Translations under genes and position numbers: made by a program
DNA from: an uncultured Alphaproteobacteria bacterium
GTDB taxonomy: Bacteria > Pseudomonadota > Alphaproteobacteria > CALKHQ01
Assembly: GCA_937988735.1 (NCBI GenBank)
Contig: CALKHQ010000236.1
Span: 1 to 14,763 of the forward strand
Reading direction: 5' to 3'
DNA length: 14,763 nt
Shown here: positions 6,397-13,226 of the stretch, piece by piece
Layout of the letters: the number at the start of each line of letters is the position of its first letter
How positions within the stretch are numbered: the first letter of the stretch is position 1
The notes under the pieces: model-generated
The model's database searches: none
Seen by the model: the letters and a program-made list of their open reading frames with translations, nothing else
What the model was told of the DNA's origin: nothing

Positions 6397-6828
6397 ATGG
6401 CGTTCAGACTCCTTCTGCCGGCAGCAACGCTGATGCTTGCCGCGTGCGTTGCGGACAGCGGCGAGAGCTATCACCGCCCCACGCCGGTCGCCACCAATGG
6501 CCCGGCCGCCTGCTACGCCGATGCCGCCTTCACCCCCCGCGAGGAGCGGGTGGCGATCCGGCACACGGCAACGATGATGCGGATGGGAGAACTCGCCGCC
6601 TGCGAACTCGCCAAGCAGGAACTGGCGAGCCGGTCGCCCGGCACCTGCCAGACGCATTTCGGCAGCCGCACCGACATCCGGAACCTCACCGCCCGCACGC
6701 AGTTCAACGGCGGTACGTGGATCTGCCACTGCCGTGACGCCGGCCTGTTCATGCAGTGCGACGTCTCGGGCGACGCGGTCTGCGCGTTCGAGGAAGCGAC
6801 CAGCCGCTGCGTGCAGGGCCAGGGCTGA
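6397..6828 (+). CDS. Small cysteine-rich lipoprotein of unknown function
   Basis: A 143-residue protein I do not recognise. Residues 1-16 are a short lipoprotein signal with lipobox LAAC (Cys17). The mature chain has eight further Cys at 39, 69, 84, 110, 112, 121, 129 and 138, an even number that could form four disulfides in the periplasm; a C-H-C pair (110-112) lies in a Trp-containing strand (GGTWICHC). The middle (48-79) is predicted helical with Met and Arg/Glu residues. ATG 6397 is fixed by GGAG 7 bases upstream and the signal peptide, although the frame opens at 6217. It is probably an envelope protein whose fold depends on disulfides; metal binding cannot be excluded. It diverges from the Crp/Fnr gene, and no partner gene follows in the same operon. 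Confidence 0.82.
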   Translation: MAFRLLLPAATLMLAACVADSGESYHRPTPVATNGPAACYADAAFTPREERVAIRHTATMMRMGELAACELAKQELASRSPGTCQTHFGSRTDIRNLTARTQFNGGTWICHCRDAGLFMQCDVSGDAVCAFEEATSRCVQGQG

Positions 6829-6889
6829 CCGCAGTCCGGCCGCCATTCCCCGTTACGGGCCAGGGAGCGAGATAATCCTTCACTTCGGT

Positions 6890-6908
6890 ATATATCGGTT
6901 CGATATAT
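6890..6908. promoter_or_regulatory. Candidate PadR operator: ATATATCG-GTT-CGATATAT
   Basis: A perfect 8-bp inverted repeat with a 3-base spacer lies 81 bases before the padR start, in an AT-rich patch of an otherwise GC-rich window. A -10-like TATATT (6904-6909) overlaps its right arm. PadR dimers bind AT-rich palindromes at their own promoters, commonly with ATGTAT-like half-sites, so autorepression of this gene and the efflux genes behind it is plausible. The -35 is not obvious. Confidence 0.55.
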
Positions 6909-6988
6909 TGCCGGACAGAATATTTCATTGACGCTGGAGGTCGGTTGCGACACAGTCCGCCGCCCTTCAGCAAGGAACGACGGAGACA

Positions 6989-7576
6989 ATGGACGCACGC
7001 GCGATATGCCTTGCCGTGCTCAGCATGGGCGACGCCAGCGGATACGAGATCAGGAAGAGCCTGGAATCGGGACCGTTCGGCAGCTTCACCGACGCCGGCT
7101 ACGGATCGATCTACCCGGCGCTGAAGCGCCTGTCGGAGGAAGGCATGATCACCGGCCGACAGGAGAGCCAGGAGGGCCGGCCCGACAAGACCGTCTACAG
7201 CGTCACCCAGAAGGGCAAGCTCGCGCTGCTGGACATCCTGCACGAGGCGCCGTCGGTCGAGCGGCTGACATCGGACCACCTGTTCCGGCTGTTCTTCGCC
7301 GAGCTGTTGCCGGTGCGCATGGTCGAGGCGCTGATCGAGGAGCGGATCGCGCACTACCGGACGAAGATCGCGCAGATGCGCGAAGGCCGCGAGCGCGGCC
7401 ACGGCAGCCCGGGCGCCGATTTCGTCTGCGGGTTCGGGCTCGCGCTGTATGAGGCGGGCGCGCACTATCTCGAGGAGCACAAGCACGCGCTTCTTGCCGC
7501 CATCGCCATCGATGGCGAGGCGCCACCTGCCGCACAGCAGCCGGACAGCGCCCTGCCCAGCCAGGCCGCCGAGTAG
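6989..7576 (+). CDS. PadR family transcriptional regulator
   Basis: A 195-residue regulator. Residues 3-82 are the PadR winged HTH with its hallmarks SGYEIRKSLE (17-26), YGSIYPALKRLSEEGMI (38-54) and the wing EGRPDKTVYSVTQKG (62-76). The helical C-terminal part (about 95-170) is the PadR-C dimerisation region (Vir_act_alpha_C type), followed by a short Ala/Pro/Gln-rich tail. PadR proteins repress detoxification and efflux genes and lose DNA binding on contact with phenolics or drugs. ATG 6989 has GGAG 3 bases upstream and AAGGA further up. The adaptor gene of an RND pump starts 21 bases after its stop on the same strand, so regulator and pump probably form one autoregulated operon with the palindrome at 6890-6908 as operator. 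Confidence 0.94.
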   Translation: MDARAICLAVLSMGDASGYEIRKSLESGPFGSFTDAGYGSIYPALKRLSEEGMITGRQESQEGRPDKTVYSVTQKGKLALLDILHEAPSVERLTSDHLFRLFFAELLPVRMVEALIEERIAHYRTKIAQMREGRERGHGSPGADFVCGFGLALYEAGAHYLEEHKHALLAAIAIDGEAPPAAQQPDSALPSQAAE

Positions 7577-7597
7577 GCGCGGCAACGGAGGCCTCCG

Positions 7598-8698
7598 ATG
7601 CGGAAGTCCGTCATAGTCGCCGCAGTGATCGCAGCCGGCGCGGTCGCCTGGATCGCGTCCGGCGCGCTGGTCGACTCCCCTGCCCCCGGCGGCCAGACCG
7701 GGACGGCGGACACGCCCGCGCGGGAGGCCCGGTTCCAGGTGCGCGTCGCAGACCTGGTTGCCGAGCCCTATGTCGAGGAAGTCAGCCTGCTGGGGCACAC
7801 CCGCGCCGCGCGGACGGTCCAGATCGCCGCCGAGATCGACGGCCGGGTGGCCGAGGTGCTGGTCGAGGAAGGCGCGCGGGTCGCGGCGGGCCAGCCGATC
7901 GTGCGCCTCGAGGTGAACGACCTCGTCGCACGCGTCGAGGAGGCGGAGGCGCTCGTCGAGCAGCGGCGGATCGAATACAACGCCGCGCAACAGCTCGGCC
8001 AGAGCGGCTATTCGGCCCGGACCCAGGTCGCTTCCGCGCTGGCCAACCTCAACGCCGCCCAGGCCATGCTGACCACGGCGCGGCAGCAGCTTGCGAAGAC
8101 CGAGATCACCGCCCCGTTCGAGGGCGTGATCAACGAGCGCCCGAGCGAGCTTGGCGCCTATGTCCGCACCGGCGATCCCGTCGGCACCATCGTGGACCTC
8201 GATCCGATCGTGCTGGTCGTCCACGTGACCGAGCGGCAGGTACGCGACGTGCAGCTTGGCGCCATGGCGCATGCGGAGCTGGTGACCGGCGACGCGATCG
8301 ACGGCGTGATCCGCTTCGTGTCCGCCACTGCCGATGCGGCCACCCGCACCTTCCGTGTCGAGATCGAGGCCGACAACCCGGACCACCTCATCATGGACGG
8401 CCTGACCGCCAGGGTGCGCATTCCGGGCCGCCAGATCATGGCTCACCGCATCAGCCCGGCGGTGCTGGCGCTCGCCGACGACGGCACCATCGGCGTGCGC
8501 GTGGTCGGCGACGGCAACGTGGTCGAGTTCGTACCCGTGACGCTGCTGGAGGACACGCGTGAAGGACTGTGGGTCGCCGGCCTGCCGGAGCGGGTCACGC
8601 TGATCACGGTCGGGCAGGAGTATGTCTCGGCCGGCCAGGTGGTCGATCCGGTCTATCAGCCCGCCGGCCCGGTGTACGACGGCGAGGCCGCATCGTGA
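7598..8698 (+). CDS. RND efflux periplasmic adaptor subunit (MFP/HlyD family)
   Basis: A 366-residue membrane-fusion protein. An N-terminal hydrophobic segment (4-24) serves as membrane anchor or signal; there is no lipobox Cys. The barrel-sandwich (lipoyl-like) domain is in two halves, IDGRVAEVLVEEGARVAAGQ (80-99) and LAKTEITAPFEGVINE (165-180), separated by a fairly short alpha-hairpin (106-164) rich in Ala, Glu and Gln. The hairpin tip carries the R-x5-L-like contact sequence seen in partners of TolC. A beta-barrel (about 200-285) and a membrane-proximal domain complete it. It links the inner-membrane pump to an outer-membrane channel. ATG 7598 has GGAGG 7 bases upstream. The stop overlaps the permease GTG by 4 bases, which indicates coupled translation. 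Confidence 0.94.
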   Translation: MRKSVIVAAVIAAGAVAWIASGALVDSPAPGGQTGTADTPAREARFQVRVADLVAEPYVEEVSLLGHTRAARTVQIAAEIDGRVAEVLVEEGARVAAGQPIVRLEVNDLVARVEEAEALVEQRRIEYNAAQQLGQSGYSARTQVASALANLNAAQAMLTTARQQLAKTEITAPFEGVINERPSELGAYVRTGDPVGTIVDLDPIVLVVHVTERQVRDVQLGAMAHAELVTGDAIDGVIRFVSATADAATRTFRVEIEADNPDHLIMDGLTARVRIPGRQIMAHRISPAVLALADDGTIGVRVVGDGNVVEFVPVTLLEDTREGLWVAGLPERVTLITVGQEYVSAGQVVDPVYQPAGPVYDGEAAS

Positions 8699-11600
8699 TC
8701 GCCCTCATCAACGGGGCGCTCAGCCACACCCGCACCGTCATCCTGCTGCTGGTGCTGCTGCTGGTTGCCGGCTTCGTCACCTATGTGACGATCCCGAAGG
8801 AAAGCGACCCGGACGTCAACATCCCGATCATCTACGTCTCGATGAGCCTGGAAGGCATCGCGCCGGAAGATGCCGAGCGGCTGCTGGTGCGCCCCGTCGA
8901 ACAGGAGGTGCGCGACATCGAGGGAATCAAGGAGCTGCGCGCCACCGCCTATCTGGGCGGCGCCAACGTCGTGCTGGAGTTCGAGGCGGGGTTCGACGCC
9001 GACGAGGCGATCGCCGACGTACGCGAGGCGGTGGACCGGGCGCGCCCGGAACTGCCCGCCGAGGCGGACGAGCCGCGGGTTCACGAGGTCAACCTCAGCC
9101 TGTTCCCGGTGATCACCGTCAACCTGCACGGGCCCGTGCCCGAGCGCACGCTGCTCGCGCTCGCCCGGCGCATGGAGGACGTGATCGAGTCCCTGCCCCC
9201 GGTGCTCAGCGTCGACATCGGCGGCGACCGGGAGGAGCAGGTCGAGGTGGTGATCGACCCGATGGTCGCCGAGAGCTACGGGCTTTCCGCCGGCGAGCTC
9301 GCGGAGATCGTCTCCAGCTCGAACCGGCTGGTCGCCGCCGGCCAGGTGGACACCGGCCACGGCCGCTTCGCGGTGCGCGTGCCCGGCCTGTTCCAGGGCC
9401 TGGACGACATCCTGGAGCTGCCGATCCGCGTGGACGGCGACCGGATGATCCAGCTCCGCGACATCGCCACGGTGCAGCGCACCTTCAAGGACCCGGAGAG
9501 CTTCGCCCGGATCAACGGCCAGCCGTCGGTTGCGCTGGAGGTGGTGAAGCGCTCCGGCGAGAACGTGATCGAGACGATTGCCATGGTGCGCGCCGCGGTG
9601 GATGCGATGCGCGAATACATCCCGCCCACAGTCGAGATCACGCTCTCCGGCGACCGCAGCGAAGACATCCGCTCGATGCTGTCGGACCTGCAGAACAACA
9701 TCATCAGCGCGGTGCTGCTGGTGATGATCGTCATCGTCGCGGCGCTGGGCATCAAGTCGGGGCTGCTGGTCGGCGTCGCCATCCCCGGCTCCTTCCTCAC
9801 CGGCATCCTGATTATCGGGCTGATGGGGCTGACCATCAACATCGTGGTCCTGTTCGCCCTGATCATGGCGGTGGGCATGCTGGTGGACGCAGCGATCATC
9901 GTCACCGAGTACGCCGACCGGAAGATCGCCGAGGGTTACACCATCAAGGACGCCTACGGCCGCGCCGCCCGCCGCATGGCGTGGCCGGTGGTCGCCTCTA
10001 CCGTCACCACGCTCTGCGCCTTCCTGCCGCTGCTGTTCTGGCCGGGCATCGTCGGCGAGTTCATGCAGTACCTGCCGATTACCCTGATCGCCACCCTCTC
10101 CGCCTCGATGGCGATGGCGCTGGTGTTCGTGCCCGTGCTGGGCAGCGTGTTCGGCCGGCGCCAGCCGCGGGTGGACCATGCCAAGGTCGAGCAGATGCAG
10201 CGGCTGTCGGGCGAGCGCCCGCCGGCCGAGATCGCCAATGCGCTGCAGACGCTGAAGGGCTACGCCGGCGTCTATGTGAAGGTGCTCGGCTGGGCGCTGC
10301 GGCACCCGGGCAAGATCCTCGTCGCGTCCGTGGTGACCCTGGTCGCGGCGTGGATGGCCTATGCCAGCTTCGGCCGCGGCATCGAGTTCTTCCCGTCGAT
10401 CGAGCCCGAGCAGATCAGCATCCAGGTCGCCGCCCGGGGCAATCTGTCGACGGAGGAGAAGGACTTCCTGGTGCGCGAGGTCGAGCAGATCGTGCTGGAC
10501 ATCGGCGACGCGCGCGGGGAGATGGCCTCGGTCTATACGCGCAGCGGCGGCATGGGCCAGAGCCAGGACGTGGCCGAGGACGTGATCGGGATCATCACGA
10601 TCGAGTTCGTGGACTGGGAACTGCGCCGCCCGGCGGTGGAGATCGAGCGGGAGATCCTCGACCGCGCGAGCACGCTCGCCGGCATCCATGTCGAGGTGCG
10701 CGAGCAGGAGGCGGGGCCGCCGTCGGGCAAGCCCATCCAGCTCCGGGTCGCGTCGCAGGCCCCCGAGCTGCTGGAGCCGACGGTGGTCAGGCTCCGGGAG
10801 CTGCTGGAGTCAACGCCGGGTCTGGTCCAGATCGAGGACAGCCGGCCGCTGCCGGGCATCGACTGGGAGATCACGGTGGACCGGGCCCAGGCCGCCAAGT
10901 TCGGCGCCGACATCGCGCAGATCGGCAGCCTGATCCGCCTGGTCACCAACGGGCTCAAGTTCAGCGACTACCGGCCGAACGACTCCGACGAGGAGATCGA
11001 TATCGTGGCCCGCTATCCGGTCTCCGACCGGACGCTGTCCATGCTGGACGACATCCGGGTGCAGACCGCGGTGGGCCTGGTCCCGATCTCCAACTTCGTC
11101 ACCCGCGTGGCGGAACCGCGCGTCGGCACCATCGACCGCACCAACGGCGTGCGGGTGATGACGCTCGCCGCCGACATCGACCCCCGCGCGACCAACGCCG
11201 CGGGCGATCCGCTGCTGGCGTCGGATGTGGTCAACCAGCTCCGTCCGGCGATTGCCGCACTCGACCTCGACCCGCGGGTGATCGTGACCTTCCAGGGCGA
11301 GGACGAGGACCAGGCGGAGGCCGCCGCCTTCCTCACGCAGGCCTTCGCGGTAGCGCTTTTCCTGATCGCCATCATCCTGGTGACTCAGTTCAACAGCTTC
11401 TACAGCGCCTTCCTGATCCTGACGGCGGTGGTCATGTCCACCGTGGGGGTGATGGTGGGCCTGCTGGTCACCGACCAGCCGTTCGGCATCGTGATGAGCG
11501 GCGTCGGCGTGATCGCGCTGGCCGGCATCGTGGTGAACAACAACATCATCCTGATCGACACCTTCGACCAGCTGCGGAAGACGGTGGACGATCCGCGGCT

Positions 11601-11949
11601 GGCGATCATGCTCACCGGGGCGCAGCGGCTGCGGCCGGTGATGCTGACCACGATCACCACCGTCCTCGGCCTGCTGCCGATGGTGCTGCAGCTCAACATC
11701 GACTTCGCCGGCCGCAGCGTCACGATCGGGTCGCCGTCCACCCAGTGGTGGGTGCAGCTTTCCACCGCGGTCGCCTTCGGCCTGTCGCTCGCGACCGTGC
11801 TGACGCTGATCGTCACCCCCGCGGCGCTGATGGTGCGGGAGAACGTCCGCTCGTGGAAGGCCCGCCGCCGGGCTCGGCGCGAGGAGCGGCGGCAGGGATT
11901 ACAGGACGAGGGCTGGCAGGAACCGCGGATCGCGGAGGCAGCCGAGTAA
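8695..11949 (+). CDS. RND efflux transporter permease subunit (AcrB/HAE1-like)
   Basis: A 1084-residue inner-membrane RND pump with the usual plan: TM1 (about 12-32), a large periplasmic loop, TM2-TM6 (about 335-480), TM7 near 540, a second periplasmic loop and TM8-TM12 (about 880-1045), ending in a basic cytoplasmic tail. Start GTG 8695 overlaps the adaptor stop; the longer open frame upstream lies within the adaptor. TM4 reads GMLVDAAIIVTEY: Asp398 matches AcrB Asp407, but Asp408 is replaced by Ala399. In TM10, GIVVNNNIILID places Asn948 where AcrB has Lys940. The RLRP motif (978-981) and Thr985 in TM11 match AcrB Arg971 and Thr978. The pump therefore has a reduced proton relay. CusA-type pumps also have Asp-Ala in TM4, but no Met metal ladder is evident here. 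Export of drugs or lipophilic compounds is likely; the substrate is unknown. Confidence 0.95.
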   Translation: MIALINGALSHTRTVILLLVLLLVAGFVTYVTIPKESDPDVNIPIIYVSMSLEGIAPEDAERLLVRPVEQEVRDIEGIKELRATAYLGGANVVLEFEAGFDADEAIADVREAVDRARPELPAEADEPRVHEVNLSLFPVITVNLHGPVPERTLLALARRMEDVIESLPPVLSVDIGGDREEQVEVVIDPMVAESYGLSAGELAEIVSSSNRLVAAGQVDTGHGRFAVRVPGLFQGLDDILELPIRVDGDRMIQLRDIATVQRTFKDPESFARINGQPSVALEVVKRSGENVIETIAMVRAAVDAMREYIPPTVEITLSGDRSEDIRSMLSDLQNNIISAVLLVMIVIVAALGIKSGLLVGVAIPGSFLTGILIIGLMGLTINIVVLFALIMAVGMLVDAAIIVTEYADRKIAEGYTIKDAYGRAARRMAWPVVASTVTTLCAFLPLLFWPGIVGEFMQYLPITLIATLSASMAMALVFVPVLGSVFGRRQPRVDHAKVEQMQRLSGERPPAEIANALQTLKGYAGVYVKVLGWALRHPGKILVASVVTLVAAWMAYASFGRGIEFFPSIEPEQISIQVAARGNLSTEEKDFLVREVEQIVLDIGDARGEMASVYTRSGGMGQSQDVAEDVIGIITIEFVDWELRRPAVEIEREILDRASTLAGIHVEVREQEAGPPSGKPIQLRVASQAPELLEPTVVRLRELLESTPGLVQIEDSRPLPGIDWEITVDRAQAAKFGADIAQIGSLIRLVTNGLKFSDYRPNDSDEEIDIVARYPVSDRTLSMLDDIRVQTAVGLVPISNFVTRVAEPRVGTIDRTNGVRVMTLAADIDPRATNAAGDPLLASDVVNQLRPAIAALDLDPRVIVTFQGEDEDQAEAAAFLTQAFAVALFLIAIILVTQFNSFYSAFLILTAVVMSTVGVMVGLLVTDQPFGIVMSGVGVIALAGIVVNNNIILIDTFDQLRKTVDDPRLAIMLTGAQRLRPVMLTTITTVLGLLPMVLQLNIDFAGRSVTIGSPSTQWWVQLSTAVAFGLSLATVLTLIVTPAALMVRENVRSWKARRRARREERRQGLQDEGWQEPRIAEAAE

Positions 11950-11973
11950 CCGGACCGGCAAGCTCGCCCGTTG

Positions 11974-11984
11974 CTGCGCTGCAC
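11974..11984. promoter_or_regulatory. Near-match PhaR site upstream of the phasin gene
   Basis: CTGC-GCT-GCAC matches the PhaR consensus CTGC-N3/4-GCAG at all but the last base. It lies 101 bases before the phasin start and 10 bases before the candidate -35. Together with the perfect site at 12030-12044 it would let a PhaR dimer pair flank the promoter. Confidence 0.45.
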
Positions 11985-11993
11985 AATCGATCC

Positions 11994-12022
11994 TTGACTT
12001 CAGCGATGCGGCTGCTCATGTT
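11994..12022 (+). promoter_or_regulatory. Candidate sigma70 promoter of the phasin gene
   Basis: TTGACT (11994-11999) is followed after 17 bases by CATGTT (12017-12022). The -35 is near consensus and the -10 is weak. Transcription would start near 12029, inside or next to the perfect PhaR-like palindrome, which fits repression by steric block. Confidence 0.45.
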
Positions 12023-12029
12023 CCCCTCA

Positions 12030-12044
12030 TGCTGCAGTGCAGCA
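12030..12044. promoter_or_regulatory. PhaR-type operator: perfect palindrome TGCTGCAGTGCAGCA
   Basis: Seven-base arms around one central base give a perfect 15-bp palindrome that contains CTGC-AGT-GCAG, an exact fit to the CTGC-N3/4-GCAG site reported for PhaR of Paracoccus denitrificans and relatives. It sits 30 bases before the phasin GTG and over the predicted transcription start. PhaR represses phasin genes until polyhydroxybutyrate granules titrate it. The phaR gene itself is not in this window. Confidence 0.65.
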
Positions 12045-12074
12045 ACGATCCCAGTGCAACTGCGGGAGGCCAGC

Positions 12075-12593
12075 GTGAGCACCAAGGCGAAGGCAAGAAG
12101 CGCGGCAATCGAGACGGCCGAGGTGAAGGGCCCGAAGACTGCCGAAACGGCAGCACCGGGCGAAGCGCCGGGCATCCCGGCCGTTGCCGGCACGGCCGCG
12201 GAAACGCCCGGCCCGCAGGCCCTGGCCGGCGCGGCTGCCGTGCCGGGCATCGAGGATTTCCCGGCGGCGGCCCAGCGCGCCTATGACCGCTGGCTCAAGT
12301 CGAGCGACACGCTCGTAAAGGGTCTGGAGCAGATCAACAAGTCGGTGCTGGCCTACGCCCAGTCCTCGTTCGACGCCAATCTCGACACGGTCCGGCAGCT
12401 CATGGCCTGCTCCACCGTGACCGAAGCAGTCGAGGTTCAGACCAGCCACGTGAAGGCGGCCCTCGACGGCCTGCTCGCCGAGAGCAGCGAGGTCAGCCGG
12501 ATCGCGGCGACCAGCCTGGCCGACGCCTTCGCGCCGCTGCAGAGCGAGTTCAGCGACCGGTTCGCGAAGCTGTGGAAGCCGCTGACCGCCTGA
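12075..12593 (+). CDS. Phasin family protein (polyhydroxyalkanoate granule-associated)
   Basis: A 172-residue protein. Residues 1-60 are low-complexity, rich in Ala, Pro, Gly, Lys and Glu. Residues about 61-168 form the amphipathic helical phasin domain (Phasin_2 type): FPAAAQRAYDRWLKSS, then KGLEQINKSVLAYAQSSF, and a third helix VEVQTSHVKAALDGLLAES before a C-terminal FSDRFAKLWKPL. Phasins coat PHA granules and control their size and number. Start GTG 12075 is chosen because GGGAGG lies 5 bases upstream; in-frame ATGs at 12006 and 12018 would place the N-terminus upstream of or inside the promoter and operator and lack ribosome binding sites. It lies 125 bases after the RND permease with its own promoter and PhaR-like sites, and is followed by a terminator. 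Confidence 0.88.
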   Translation: MSTKAKARSAAIETAEVKGPKTAETAAPGEAPGIPAVAGTAAETPGPQALAGAAAVPGIEDFPAAAQRAYDRWLKSSDTLVKGLEQINKSVLAYAQSSFDANLDTVRQLMACSTVTEAVEVQTSHVKAALDGLLAESSEVSRIAATSLADAFAPLQSEFSDRFAKLWKPLTA

Positions 12594-12606
12594 CAGTCAC
12601 CGGCAG

Positions 12607-12634
12607 CCGCGGCAGGCTGTCACTCCTGCCGCGG
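12607..12634 (+). other. Strong hairpin just after the phasin gene
   Basis: CCGCGGCAGG (12607-12616) and CCTGCCGCGG (12625-12634) form a perfect 10-bp GC-rich stem with an 8-base loop, 13 bases after the phasin stop. No T-tract follows, so it is not a canonical intrinsic terminator by itself. It may protect the phasin mRNA 3' end or act with the terminator at 12685-12715. Confidence 0.55.
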
Positions 12635-12684
12635 AATGCCTCGCGCGGCCCGCGCGTGCATCCCCCTCGCATTGACCTTTCCCG

Positions 12685-12715
12685 AACGCCCGCCATATCT
12701 GGTGGGCGTTTTGTT
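12685..12715 (+). terminator. Rho-independent terminator downstream of the phasin gene
   Basis: AACGCCCGCC (12685-12694) pairs with GGTGGGCGTT (12701-12710) through ten pairs, one of them G-T, around a 6-base loop. The stem runs into TTTTGTT (12709-12715) on the plus strand. It closes the phasin transcript and separates it from clpS. Confidence 0.8.
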
Positions 12716-12785
12716 GCGCATGGATGCCGAGGGGACCACCCGGTATGGCGTCGTCCGGCGGGGGTGGGCCGGGCACAATTCCCGC

Positions 12786-12815
12786 TTCACCCGACCACGG
12801 GCAATCCCATATGAT
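12786..12815 (+). promoter_or_regulatory. Candidate promoter of the clpS-clpA operon
   Basis: TTCACC (12786-12791) is followed after 18 bases by TATGAT (12810-12815), which match consensus at 4 and 5 of 6 positions. Transcription would start near 12822, giving a leader of about 70 bases before clpS. It lies after the phasin terminator, as a separate promoter for the clp genes must. Confidence 0.4.
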
Positions 12816-12892
12816 CTTGGGGTCGGTCAGGCATTGCGGCGGCCGTTGCGGGCCCGGGAGCGGATCTTCCCGCCCAGAGGATTGAGCAGACC

Positions 12893-13219
12893 ATGAGCGA
12901 CGAAGTGCGTAGAGGCGACGGAGATACAGGTACGGGCGTTGTCGTCCGGATCAAGCCGAAAACAAAGAAGCCCTCGCTGTACAAGGTGCTGATGCTGAAC
13001 GACGACTACACTCCCATGGAGTTCGTCGTTCATATCCTTGAGAGGTTCTTCAACAAGAGCCGGGAAGAGGCCACCGCGATAATGCTGCATGTGCACCGGC
13101 GTGGGGTCGGCGTGTGCGGGGTCTACACCTACGAAGTCGCCGAGACGAAGGTGACGCAGGTGATCGAATTTGCCCGCCAGCATCAGCACCCACTGCAGTG
13201 CACCCTGGAAAAGGAATAG
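12893..13219 (+). CDS. clpS: ATP-dependent Clp protease adaptor ClpS
   Basis: A 108-residue adaptor of normal length. The first 28 residues are a flexible, charged N-terminal extension that is needed to hand substrates to ClpA. The core (about 29-105) carries the N-degron pocket: LMLNDDYTPMEFVV (33-46), with the Asn-Asp-Asp and Met residues that bind the substrate amino group and side chain, and the conserved His in MLHVHRRGVG. VCGVYTYEVAETKV matches the family closely. ClpS binds proteins with N-terminal Leu, Phe, Tyr or Trp and delivers them to ClpAP. ATG 12893 has AGAGG about 11 bases upstream. clpA starts 7 bases after its stop, so the two are co-transcribed. Confidence 0.97.
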   Translation: MSDEVRRGDGDTGTGVVVRIKPKTKKPSLYKVLMLNDDYTPMEFVVHILERFFNKSREEATAIMLHVHRRGVGVCGVYTYEVAETKVTQVIEFARQHQHPLQCTLEKE

Positions 13220-13226
13220 CTGCCTG

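Noticed and set aside
8656..10689. A 677-codon minus-strand open frame opposite the RND permease
   Set aside because: Its His/Asp/Arg/Gly-rich sequence is the typical antisense shadow of a GC-rich membrane protein gene and has no recognisable domain.
8622..12593. A 1323-codon plus-strand open frame running through the permease into the phasin
   Set aside because: Only the last 172 codons, after GTG 12075 with its ribosome binding site, are real phasin; the rest is an Arg/Pro/Gly/His-rich out-of-frame reading of the permease gene.
12636..12896. An 86-codon open frame in the phasin-clpS spacer
   Set aside because: It reads through the intrinsic terminator and the candidate clpS promoter, has no good ribosome binding site and is Arg/Pro-rich like random GC-rich DNA.
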